From Diphasiastrum complanatum (lineage: Eukaryota > Streptophyta > Lycopodiopsida > Lycopodiales > Lycopodiaceae): a stretch of DNA of 64,000 nt. Position numbers and translations under genes: made by a program. The stretch lies in assembly GCA_029204225.1 (NCBI GenBank), contig CM055111.1, positions 45,707,255 through 45,771,254 on the forward strand, written 5' to 3'. The notes under the pieces were generated by a model. It had not been told where the DNA came from. It saw only the letters and a list, made by a program, of their open reading frames with translations, and ran no database searches. How positions within the stretch are numbered: position 1 is the stretch's first letter; every line of letters starts with the position of its first letter. Below, one piece after another: positions 19,330 through 29,262 of this stretch.

Positions 19330-20956
19330 CCCCCCCACACCCCCCCCCCGCCCCCAACCCCCTCTCCCCGCCTCCTCCCCAAATTTGGGGAACATAGATG
19401 TTAGGTATTAGACTGACTAAAAAAAACATTCTAAGACCAATGGTTATAGTGGAGAATGTCGGTAGATTCTCTACCAAGATCACAATCAGTCGAAGGTATA
19501 TTTTTGGTGTCGGTTAATCCTAGAACTAGAGTAACTAAACTTGTAATTATGAACCCACCATGGCATCTTGTTCTATAAGACCATGAGTTGAGGGAAGACT
19601 AGTTAGTTACATAAAAATTAGTTGGATGTGACCCGATAATGGGGAGTTCAACAAGATTCAGTTGTAGAAAGTGACAGCCAAGAAGCTCAATGGCGGGTAT
19701 GAAGAGAGGAGATAGAAAAAGAGTGGATTATCAATGGTGTGGGGCATCAGACAGTTGACCATGATCGTCTCTTCTTTAGAGTCCAAACATTTTGCGAGTA
19801 AATGTAAAGCAAGTTTTGCGAGTTTTTTTTCACCAAATCTATTACTCATGGCTAGCTAAAGATAGAATGGTTTCTATACGCCAGAAATATTTTAATAACC
19901 GCATTGGCCACATTGAGGTGTGTGTCTTTGAATTATGGCACCCTCAAATTGGTGTACATGTCTTTGAACTTTTGAAATAAATATTGTGATGAACAAGTTC
20001 AAATGAACTTCCACCCAATTCACGTAGATTTCCACCTAGACAACGTCACAAAATTGAGTATTCACGTTTTGACATGGTTTAAGAATGTAATGGTACTCTT
20101 AGTTCATATATAGATTAAGAGCACAACAGTCATTTCTTTTTAACAGCATCCAAACTACTGGGATACTGAAGTTCACAATAAAAATATGAAAGTCAAAGTT
20201 GCTTCCAAATAAGCAAACCACATTATCCTAGCAACAAAAATTTGTAACTTCCTTATAAGAACACGGAAGTCAAAGTTGCTACCCTAAACCCTAAAACCAC
20301 AAAATCCACAACAACAATTCATCAATGATTTATCCAAGTTGTAACTTCCTGACATTCATCATCCACTAAAAAATTCAAATTCCATATCTGGCTATAGCTT
20401 ACAACATTAGACTTCGTGTCAAATATGTTTCAAAGTAACTATGTTCAACTTGTACTTAACTAGGAAACATCTACATTACCCAAAGTTTACTCGCAAAGTC
20501 TACACTTCCATCTACACTTGCAACCAATATTCAACTTAAGAGCTTTAATCCCATCCAAACCCAAAACAATAGAATGAAACAAAGGACATTCAAATTTGCA
20601 TACATATTCATCTCCATTCAACTTAGTTTGTATCAACCACAATAATGTAAACTAGACTCACACCCTTTGTATCTATATGAAGAATATAACATTCAATTGT
20701 ACTTGACATCATTTCAAACAACTGACATAATGAGGTTTAAGTTGAAACCACTGAAGTCATAGTAGCTATCAAATAAGCAAATCACTAGAGTCAATAGATT
20801 AGAATTCATTTATAGTTTATCTATGATGTATCTTCTTGACATTCATCATCCACGAAAACACAAGAACGACGGGTGTTTCTACGTGAATTCATCTCTGAGT
20901 CACCATGCCTCTCCAATGCGATCACCATTCCCTCTACATATGATGGCAAATGTTAT
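19330..20956. other. No gene; C-rich tract and a telo-box
   Basis: Positions 19330-19378 form a polypyrimidine tract dominated by C. The rest is AT-rich with only short, contentless frames. A plant telomere-like motif, CCCTAAACCCTAAAA, lies at 20282-20296; two units are a telo-box, not a telomere. Confidence 0.4.
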
Positions 20957-21288
20957 TGTATTGTTGAGAGAGATCAATAGATCATTGTCACAATTTCTTC
21001 CTCCATTGTGAGCATTGCTTGGTGTATTGTCTTCAAGCTCTTGTGTATGATCTTAGGTGCTATCTAAAAGTGGTAGGCTGCTGTTCCACGGCCTGTTTGC
21101 TACTATTTTTGGATGCCATCAATATCTTTCATTAGTTTCTTTTGTCTCTTGAATGCTTTGTCAAGTTCATGTGTATCAAAGGTAGCATTAGGATGCTTTG
21201 CCATTTGTAGCTTTTGTAGCTTGTTGTGCAAAGATCTTAGCCAGAACATTTGGGATCTTAGATCCATTCAAGATCCACTTTTTCCACA
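20957..21288 (+). repeat. 5' LTR of the TRIM-like element
   Basis: About 95% identical to 21667-21985. The frame at 21113-21307 is duplicated at 21858 and is not a gene. Confidence 0.75.
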
Positions 21289-21300
21289 TGGTATCAGAGC
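21289..21300 (+). promoter_or_regulatory. TRIM primer-binding site
   Basis: Exact TGGTATCAGAGC directly after the LTR end CCACA. Confidence 0.85.
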
Positions 21301-21666
21301 TGGCTAGCTATTATTTATAGTAATATTTCCATTTATGGTGATATTTGGATGTTTGATCAAGTTCTAGCATGATTATGCATTGCATTGTTGATCAAATCTT
21401 ACTTTTGTGAGTTGAACTTGTGGATCAAAAGCATATTTCAGGTCTATTGAAGATCAGAGGCTGAAAAGAGGCTATTTTGGATCAGATCATAACACCTAAT
21501 CATTTGTTGATTGTGAGGCTTGTGCACATTCAAGTGGATGACGAATTGGCTATTTTAGGCTACTGGTGTCCTAAAATTGGGTCCTAAGTTCTAGAGAGAG
21601 GAGAGAAGCCATCTCTCTCACCTATATTGGGCTGAGATTCATGGAGAACAGGTTGGAGAAACTTAT

Positions 21667-21985
21667 TGTATTGTTGAGAGAGATCAATAGATCATTGTCA
21701 CACTTTCTTCCTCCATTGTGAGCATTGCTTTGTGTATTGTCTTCAAGCTCTTGTGTATGATCTTAGGTGCTATCTAAAAGTGGTAGATGCCGTTCCACGA
21801 CCTGTTTGCTGTTATTTTTGACTGCCATCAGTATCTTTCATTAGTTTCTTTTGTCTCTTGAATGCTTTGTCAAGTTCATTTGTATCAAAGGTAGCATTAG
21901 GATGCTTTGCCATTTCTAGCTTTTGTAGCTTGTTGTGCAAAGATCTTAGCCAAAACATTTGGGTCTTAGATCCATTTTTTCCACA
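21667..21985 (+). repeat. 3' LTR of the TRIM-like element
   Basis: Second copy of the direct repeat, preceded by the purine-rich GGTTGGAGAAAC and lacking 13 bp present in the first copy. Confidence 0.75.
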
Positions 21986-22029
21986 ATTGTCAATAATTAT
22001 AAGAACCATCTCTGGAAATCATCAAAATC

Positions 22030-23690
22030 TTATTGCTCTGTCTCCTCGACATCGTCATTGGAGTCGGCATCAACGGTCTGGGCAGTGGAAGTGGACGACA
22101 CTACACATGTTAACAAGTTGTCAAACAATGGAACAATGTATTGATAGTATTCGAAGCATGGCAAAAGCAAACATCTCCTACATTTTTGGGGACATTTCAT
22201 TTTTTTCTTTTCTTTAATTAGTTTGTTTCTAGCAATCAATTTACATGTCTATGCCCTTTTAGAGTCCAAAAAACAAGTGTATTTGTCTACCATCGTGGTG
22301 TGATAAGGTGGTCAATAGTTGAATGCATAGTTCTAAATTCAGCTTACCATGGCATTTACAGTACATTGCTTCTCAACTAAAGAGCTTTTAGAAATGTGAT
22401 TTTTATCCTATGACTTCATATGTATGACTTTGCACAATTTATCAGTAAGTAGTGCTCATACAATGATTATAAACTCTAAGTTGTGAAGATATGAAGGAAG
22501 AAACGACACTACACATGTTAACAACTTGTCAAACAGTGAAACAAAGAGGTGATAGTATTTGAAGTATGGCAAAAGCAAACGGTTGTGTGAAATATACTCA
22601 CTGTATCTCTTTGTCGCATGAGCCAGAATAGCTTCGTCGTAGTCCATCACAATACAATCTTTATCAGTATTAGTGCATGCATACAAAGTCCCACTGTATC
22701 CCAAAAAAGGATCCACAACCGCTCCAGAAGCCCTACAACAAAGCTCCACTAAAAAACAAATGAGATGTGGACTTTTCTCCATCCCACCTCGCACAGCGGC
22801 CGTAATGTCTCAGGATCAACAAGCGAATGTTCAGATGTGGGGTAGTGGTGAAATTGTGGGAGGCGCATCGTCATGACATAGTATATATACAGCCAGCATA
22901 TACACCTATAGAAGACAATGCACAAAAAAACCAAGTTATTTGAAATACACATAGATGCAACATGCTGGCAAACAACAACACATTATGTATTCTTGCGTAC
23001 CTATATATGCGTATCTGTGATGCCAAATTTATCAACTCCACAGAGGATGGTGTGTCTTAGCAATCTCAATCCACATCTCCTAGAAAATCTCAGTAATAGT
23101 GGAATACAACATACCACTCCTATATCGTCCAGTATAGTGGATGTGAACTGGAGAGATGCTCTTTAATAATGCATCATCAATAGTATTCCATAATGGAACA
23201 CTGTCAGAAAATCCTGATGGCACTATATTCGTGGGGAAATCCAACAAAACCATGTTCGCACTAGCACCAACAGTCTTACCTCGTCTGGTAAGTGTCCCTG
23301 TGCCAACTTCTTTGAGATGCGTTAGCAAGTTCTGCATCTCAGCGGCAATAGTCTTCTTGGATGCACATTTGGAAACATTCATAATGTCCCCGCATATGAT
23401 GAATATCTAGCACAAAATTGTAAAAAGTTAGTGTCAATATACATAATGCAAAACTAATCAACAATTCAATAATAGTACATGTCCAATACAAGCAACCAAA
23501 AGAATCACTTAACAAAGCTATTGACCTTGTTTCTAGACTTTGACAATACGAGCGATGGATGGGTGTATTCCACTGAGTCTCGCACTCGCTTGGCAAATGG
23601 CATATCTAATGCCATTGCAGCAGGTAATGGTAAATTTGCTATCTCTTTGCCCTTTCGACTCACTTTCAAGAGACGTTGCCTGGGTACTTA
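22030..23690 (-). pseudogene. DNA amino-methyltransferase-like gene (N4/N6 beta-class order), intron-containing, decayed
   Basis: Minus-strand exons can be joined with plausible GT-AG introns. Exon A ends at 23526 with KSRNK. A 119-bp intron (23407-23525) leads in phase 0 into exon B, which begins IFIICGDIMNV, like the strand that opens beta-class methylases, and carries ANMVLLDFPTNIVPSG, which aligns with catalytic motif IV (normally DPPYN). Exon B has a TAG near 23079 and another stop before a donor at 23000. After a 95-bp intron (22906-23000), exon C, with one frameshift near 22800, carries GAVVDPFLGYSGTLYA, which aligns with SAM-binding motif I (normally DPFxGSGT), and then a DYDEAILAHATKRY segment. 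A GTGAGT donor follows near 22580. An acidic C-terminal-looking exon may end at 22030. The order motif IV before motif I is that of beta-class N4-cytosine/N6-adenine methylases. Two stops, the frameshift and the altered motif IV make it inactive. Confidence 0.55.
22095..22585. repeat. Dispersed direct duplication of about 80 bp
   Basis: 22095-22176 and 22505-22585 are similar copies (shared run ACACTACACATGTTAACAA and GGCAAAAGCAAAC) about 410 bp apart. Both fall in the 3' part of the methyltransferase-like gene and encode related minus-strand segments (FEYYQYIVPLFDNLLTC and FKYYHLFVSLFDKLLTC), so an exon or its border may have been duplicated. Confidence 0.6.
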
Positions 23691-24291
23691 GGCAAAAACA
23701 TTTGCCTTGCAGCTATACTTGTCGGCGAGTAGAGCTACAAGCAAATTTTTTTGCATAGCCAGGGCAAAAAAATATCAAAGCTTCTTGTGGGTCTGGATTT
23801 TGTTCAGCTTACCCCCAGGTGAGCATGGAAAGGTGCTAGGTATCAACCTAGCATAGGAATTTTTGGGTTTAGGGTTTAGGTCACTGTGACGCCTTGTCCT
23901 CTTGTATGAAAGTAGATCTGGGATCAAACTTTCCAAGATGGACATCTATCTTACAATGATAACAAGAGAAAAACAACATATCTCTCAAAAAGGATCAGCC
24001 TGTACAGCAACGATAAGCTGTAGAGGTTGACCAATACAGAAGCCCCATTCAACGACAACGATAAGCTAGCAAACTGGGCTGCACTTGAATCTTGAAATAC
24101 AATTGAAAGAGATAGAAAAGTCCATTGATGCTGCTCTCCACCCCGACTTCTGCATACTTCACAAGATCCGTTGGGCTTCTTGAGTAGCATTCTAACCCTC
24201 TTTGCTGCTTAGTTCTTGACAATTTCAGAACTCAGCTCTTTGCACACAATGTGAGGGTATGTTTGCTCTTTGGCACACTTCTTTTCTCATT
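23691..24291. other. No gene; short telomere-like motif
   Basis: Upstream exons of the methyltransferase-like gene may lie here: a minus-strand frame continues above a TAA near 23690. None could be defined. GGGTTTAGGGTTTAGG at 23865-23880 is two telomere-type units. The minus-strand frame at 23951-24190 has no recognised content. Confidence 0.35.
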
Positions 24292-24399
24292 GTAGCTGCT
24301 ACTTAGGACAAAGATCCGCCACAACATTGAGCTAGTATGTATCGTGTAGCTGCTACTTAGGACAAAGATCCGCCACAACATTGAGCTAGTATGTATTGT
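24292..24399. repeat. 54-bp tandem duplication
   Basis: Two nearly identical units start at 24292 and 24346 (GTAGCTGCTACTTAGGACAA) and differ by about one base, which implies a recent local duplication. Confidence 0.85.
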
Positions 24400-24861
24400 G
24401 TAGAGGATGGCAGGTCTTCGTGAAATCCGCCATTGTGAGCTATTTCTGGTACAGGGGCTATAGTGGATCCATTTGTTGAAGGGGGGTGTCAATGCGCATA
24501 GCCGAGGACAAACTTCAGCCAAGAAAAAGATTTGCGACTATTTAACTAGACGAGGTAGCAAAAGAATTTAAGTTACATAAAAATATATCTCATCAAAACG
24601 TTGTAAAGCCCTAATCTGCTCATTATGTTTCTACGAAGCGGAAGAGCAAGTGGCATTCGGTGGAAGAAGTTGTTCAATTTATTGTAGCCATTAGGGTTGT
24701 GTGGAAGCTCTTGCTTCAATCTGTAGTTCTTTCTGGAAAGACTAACCTAGCTGTCTAATGTAAAATGTCTTCTATGAGTGATCATGGTCATCTTTTCCAC
24801 ATTCAAGAAAGGTAACTCCTGGAATAGAGTTTTATTTGTAAAAGATAGCCATTTGAGAGCA
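24400..24861. other. No gene seen
   Basis: Unique-looking sequence between the tandem duplication and the truncated LTR of C2. No coding or repeat signature was recognised. Confidence 0.35.
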
Positions 24862-25423
24862 ATGCGGATTAGCGTAGGAACCAGCATTCAGGTAAACTAC
24901 ATAGGCTGGATCTGTGGTGTAGTTCTTGCATATTCTCTGACATTCCAGTTCTTGATGTTCTTGGGGTGTTCAAGAATCAAAAGGCTGGTTGGTTTCTTGA
25001 TTCTTGGACTCCTAAAATGCTGTAGATTAGTTCTTGATTCTTGTTTTGTCAATTTATGCACGTGTAGCTCAATGTTAGTAAAATGTAGGCTCTAATTTAG
25101 TTCGTTTTAAGTGTAGGTAGTTGTAGAAACTACTGAACGTTCATTTGGGCTGTATGCTGATCTGTGAATGAACGTTCTTGGCTTGCATCTATGTAGAATG
25201 TAAGTGCGTTCAAGAGAGACGATCCTGAGTAGTCCTCTGATAGGCAGGACAAGGACATTTACTACATTGATATCAGTCCCTTCTGCCTGGTTTCGGCATT
25301 GAACTAAGAAGCTAACATTCAAGAAAATGCCAACAAGCCTCTAAACAGGCAGAAAACAGTTCTTGTAAACAAGAAACAAGAAAGAACTAGTAAACAAATT
25401 CTAGATTGTAGAATTTGTCAACA
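24862..25423 (+). repeat. 5' LTR of C2, left part missing
   Basis: It starts at the point equivalent to 6245 in C1 and shares about 170 bp (CAGCATTCAGGTAAACTAC onward). It then diverges to its own U5, ending GAATTTGTCAACA just before the primer-binding site. The U5 therefore belongs to a different subfamily from C1. Confidence 0.7.
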
Positions 25424-25425
25424 TT

Positions 25426-25443
25426 TGGTGCCATTGCTACTCG
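25426..25443 (+). promoter_or_regulatory. C2 primer-binding site, degenerate tRNA-Asp type
   Basis: TGGTGCCATTGCTACTCG matches the tRNA-Asp site at most of its first 12 bases and then departs. Its position right after an LTR-like end supports the call. Confidence 0.5.
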
Positions 25444-25684
25444 AACTCCACCGCATTCTACATACAGAAGAACCGCAACATTGTCCACGCTCAGATCCCT
25501 GCACACAAACTCCCCATCTTTCAACACCTCTTTGTTTCTACAAACTGGCCAGAGCCACATAAATGGTTGCATCATTGCCCAAACCCACGGGCTGATAGAC
25601 TCGAAGACCCATTGTTACCAAATGCCCAAGCAGAGCTAGATTCCCTTCTATCCAAGCTTACGCTCCAGTTTTCTCACGCTTCAA

Positions 25685-26000
25685 ATCTCAACCAGAGCCC
25701 AACCAAAATCTCAACCGAAGCACCAGCTTACATCTCAACTGGAGTGCTCATTCAAATCTCAACCGATGCACTGACTTCCATCTCAACCGGAGTAATCTAT
25801 CAGATCTCAACCGACACACACCGCTTCCCATCTCAACCGGAGCCAATCCGTACGATCTCAACTGATGCACTGCCTCCCATCTCAACCGGAGGCCTGTGTC
25901 AAATCTCAACTGGAGGCCTTTGTCAATTCTCAACCGGCATGATCTCTGAAATCTCAACCGACGGACTTTGCTCAAATCTCAACCGACGGGATCTGCTTCA
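25685..26000. repeat. C2 leader minisatellite, irregular units
   Basis: Repeats of ATCTCAACCGGAG and ATCTCAACCGATGCACTG at about 20-40 bp spacing. The plus-strand frame at 25567-26007 encodes a run of IST[E/D/G] repeats as a by-product. Confidence 0.85.
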
Positions 26001-26029
26001 AATCTGAACCGATGCGATTCCATCCTTTT

Positions 26030-26420
26030 TGCACAGAAGGACTTCCTCACCTCCGCATCTGACCGCATACCATCGTCCTCACATCGTATCAGTTCGCAAC
26101 CATCACATTTCATCGAACCCTTGCAATCACCCTACAACAGCATACCATCGCAACTTCCACACATCGCAAACACCGCACGCATCCGCATAATGAAATACCC
26201 CGCATTCCATGGCATATAATCGCCAACAGCCCCGCTTTCCATTCACCCACAATCAGTCGTTGACACCGTAATCAACCACTGACATACACTCAACCGCTGA
26301 CACAGCAGCTGACCGCACTACCACCACAACAGCCGCAGACCGCAACCCATCGCAGTCACATACCATTGTGTCTGCCTTCCATTGCCACAACATCGCAACT
26401 ACATGCCATCCCATTATGAC
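26030..26420. repeat. C-rich degenerate repeat domain of the C2 leader
   Basis: Imperfect short units such as CCGCATACCATCGCAAC and ACCACAACAGCCGCAGACCG, C-rich on the plus strand. It lies between the two blocks of CTCAACCG minisatellite. Confidence 0.6.
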
Positions 26421-26515
26421 CGTTTACAACCATATTTCTCTTCCTCTTTGCCAGACCTTCACGCTCCTTCCGTTCTCTCAAGCTAAACTCTCAACTGGAG
26501 CCAGAGCTCAGCTCT

Positions 26516-26852
26516 TAGATGTCGACCGATGGTGCTCTATGACATCTCGACCGATGGTTTTCAGTTAGATCTCAATTGACGGTTTTCAGTTAAATCTCAA
26601 CCGACGTCCTCAGTTAAATCTCAACCGACAACCTCAGTCAGATCTCAACCGACGGCCTCAGTCAGATCTCAACCGACGGCCTCGTTCAGATCTCAACTGA
26701 TAGCCTCAGTCAGATCTCAACCGACGGCCTCAGTTAGATCTCAACCGATGGCCTCAGTCAGATCTCAACCGATAGCCTCAGTCAGATCTCAACCGATGGC
26801 CTCAGTCAGATCTCAACCGACGGCCTCAATTAGCTATCAACCGATGACCAAC
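26516..26852. repeat. 24-bp minisatellite, about 13 units
   Basis: Regular 24-bp units of CAGATCTCAACCGACGGCCT with CAGT at the joint. Point changes (GACGG, GATGG, GATAG) create sub-variants and length is well kept. 24 bp is divisible by three, so no frame is broken within the array. Confidence 0.9.
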
Positions 26853-26869
26853 CTGTGATTGCGGTAGCA

Positions 26870-27563
26870 GTAGTTGACTACGGATTTAGCGGTGTCAATG
26901 GATGTGTGCGGTGTCAGCGGTGCTATTCGGATGGTGGCCTGTTGGCTGCTGAAGGTGGAAGGGGTTTGAATATGGTCACGTCAATGCATTAGGGGATGCG
27001 GTGAGTTGCGGTTGGTTACGACAGGGCAATGATGGTTGAATACAGGTGGAGGAATGATGGGATTGGATTACGGGTGACGGAATGATGCGGTTTGATTGCG
27101 GTCTAATGTGGTTGAGGACGGAGGGATGTGGTTGATGACGTTGGAGGCGGATGAGTGTTGTTTCAGTGAACGTTTGCGGGCGAAGGCTCCTTGTGTAGGC
27201 GTAAGGTGGTGTTTGTGGGAATTTGCAGTAGCTATGGTCCTATTTTGGGTGCGATTGGAGTGTGAGCTGGTTTTAGTTAAGTGCGTGTGTGACGGTTTAC
27301 GACAGTCACTATGTATCAAAGGCTAATGTAGTTGGGGTGCGGGTGGAATGGATGTATGCAGTTTATGCCAGGTTACGGATGTGCGATTGTAATGTGGTTG
27401 CTGGTGGTGATGGCTGTCTGTAGTGGTGTCAGTCTAAATGTGCGGTTAAATGCAGTGGTTGTGTTTTTGGAGGTGATTGTGGAGTTGTGTGGTGGGTTAT
27501 GGTGAATGTGGTGATTACGATATACGGGGAGAGGTTGTGGCGATTGCAGTTTCAACGACTTGC
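26870..27563. repeat. G-rich degenerate repeat domain of the C2 leader
   Basis: Strand composition flips here relative to 26030-26420: units such as TGCGGTTTGATTGCGGTC and GTGGTTGAGGACGGAGGG are the complement of the C-rich units. Frames at 27068-27319, 27096-27326 and 27373-27555 are low-complexity by-products. Confidence 0.6.
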
Positions 27564-27770
27564 ATTAGAGGAGTTCTAAATCCAAAAAAGACCCTTTGTA
27601 AAGATTCTTTTTATATTTTTTTCTCAATTTTTTCTTACACATGGACCAATCAAAACACTCAAATTTGAAAGTAACATATCTTTTTGAGTCCACATTTTGA
27701 TTCCACACTAAAAATGGCATAACTTTTTAGTGGTAAGTCCGAAGTTAGCGAAGTTTGGTGCATTGGAAAG

Positions 27771-28452
27771 TGTTAAAAATTCACAATTCTAGCTTGACTA
27801 GTTTTGGTCATATGACTTGTAAATAGTTAGATGGTCATGATGTGGCTTGTCACACGTGCCAAATAGCATAGGATTCCATTCCTAAGAATGTTCTCAAGTA
27901 GACCTAAGTGTTAGAACCTTTGGAATGAGTCCAAATTATGCTTAGATACAAGGGAGAAAAAATAGGAGCTATTTTTGGTAATTTTTGCATTGTTGAGGGA
28001 TCTCCAAGATTCCAAACCTAACTTGGTAGGGATGAAAGATCCACCAAAATTAGCATTAGGGATAGGTTTAGGGCTACTCATACCTGCCCAAAACCATGAT
28101 GGATCATGTATATATAGGTGATGATATCTCACCAAAATCAATCAAGCAATTTCATGTTTTTTCTCTCATAATGGTGCAATTGCTCTCTATGTTCATAATT
28201 GTTTGAGTACTTGTGATTACTAATGATTATAGGATTGAATGTAGGTCTGGTGTACAGTGTTCAGACTGTGGGAGGCCGTACTTTCACACGTGTGAAGCCT
28301 TCTTCAAGGGTTTGGGCCATTTAGTGAGGTTCAAGCATAGATTTTTGATGGATTTTGATGGTTCAACTTGTGCTAATCTTATGAAATCATAATCTATTGT
28401 TTCCCTCATCATTTCTAGTGTTTTAGGATCCTTATTTGCTGTAATTTTTACA
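27771..28452 (+). repeat. 5' LTR of Copia-1
   Basis: TGTTAAAAATTC to GTAATTTTTACA, 682 bp. The minus-strand frame at 27911-28141 is repeated in the 3' LTR and is not a gene. Confidence 0.95.
28109..28118 (+). promoter_or_regulatory. TATA box of Copia-1 LTR
   Basis: TATATATAGG, present identically in the 3' LTR at 33582-33591. Confidence 0.55.
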
Positions 28453-28464
28453 TGGTATCAGAGC
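28453..28464 (+). promoter_or_regulatory. Copia-1 primer-binding site
   Basis: Exact TGGTATCAGAGC immediately after the LTR end. Confidence 0.95.
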
Positions 28465-29262
28465 CTAAAGGCTGAAATGAGCTAAATCCTTGGTTTTCAT
28501 TCAATTTGATCACAATTTTTGATCTAAATCTTGTGTAGATTGGATCTTAGCATCTAGTATTGATTCTAGAACTCAAAGTGAGTCAAATAAATTGGAGATT
28601 GGTGTTGTGTGACTTCATTTGCAGGTGTTTAGGTGTCTAAAACCAGAGGCAAAGTTGAATTCAATTCACATTACCAAGATAGCAAGTTTTGCTTGCTCCA
28701 AGCATTGATTTCTAAGCGAGTTTTGGAGGTGATTTCATAGAGGAGGCTTTCTAGCATTCAAGGAGAGGGAAGATCAGAGTTTTGGGGACTCTTCAAGGCT
28801 GTTCTAAGGTGTAGTAGGCACCTCCTAAAGTGATTTAGGTTCAGTCCAACCATTGCTTGACTTATGCACCAAATTAGATCAATTTTTCATCAATTTGATC
28901 ATTTTTTGCTTGTGATTGGATAGTAGATTGTGTTGCATCCTCATTAAGTTCCATTTAGATATTTTGCAAGTGATTTTGGAAGTATATTAGGTTGCTGAAA
29001 TTCACTCTTGATCAGATCATTTGGAAGCTTTAATGTTCTTTATAGAAAGAGGGGCAATTCTACTAGTATTGTCTACTTCAATCAAGCAAGTGCATTGTTT
29101 CTAGTATTCTATGATTTGATTTTGTTAGAGATCATTCTTAGATCTTTATAGGAAGTCTATTACTGATCTTTTCAGGTCCCTAAGAAGTGGGATAAGGTAG
29201 ACCTTCAATCAAATCAATAGAAGTAACCTTCATTTGTGTCAAGTCCTTGATTAGGAGACTAG
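28465..29262 (+). other. Copia-1 5' untranslated leader
   Basis: About 800 bp of AT-rich leader between PBS and gag with no coding signal. Confidence 0.7.

Larger units (their letters stand above)
20957..21985 (+). mobile_element. TRIM-like miniature LTR element
   Basis: Two direct repeats (20957-21288, 332 bp; 21667-21985, 319 bp) bracket a 378-bp interior. The first repeat ends TTTTTCCACA and is followed immediately by an exact initiator-Met primer-binding site, TGGTATCAGAGC, at 21289-21300. The second ends TTTTTTCCACA. The length difference is explained by a 13-bp deletion near the end of the second copy. The interior has no coding capacity. This is the structure of a terminal-repeat retrotransposon in miniature (TRIM) or a strongly deleted Copia. 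The exact TG start is uncertain (20957 or 20962) and no clear target duplication was seen. Confidence 0.75.

Noticed and set aside
20282-20296. Telomeric repeat (also 23865-23880)
   Set aside because: Only two units each, in opposite orientations; better seen as telo-box motifs or chance.
22456-22794. Bacterial contamination as the source of the methylase-like segment
   Set aside because: The frame is divided by plant-type GT-AG introns that join in phase and the surroundings are continuous plant repeats, so contamination is unlikely.
24232-24522. 96-codon minus-strand ORF with an internal repeat
   Set aside because: The internal repeat is simply the 54-bp tandem duplication; no other coding evidence.
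27911-28141. Identical 76-codon minus-strand ORFs here and at 33384-33614
   Set aside because: They are the same segment of the two Copia-1 LTRs, antisense to the element promoter.
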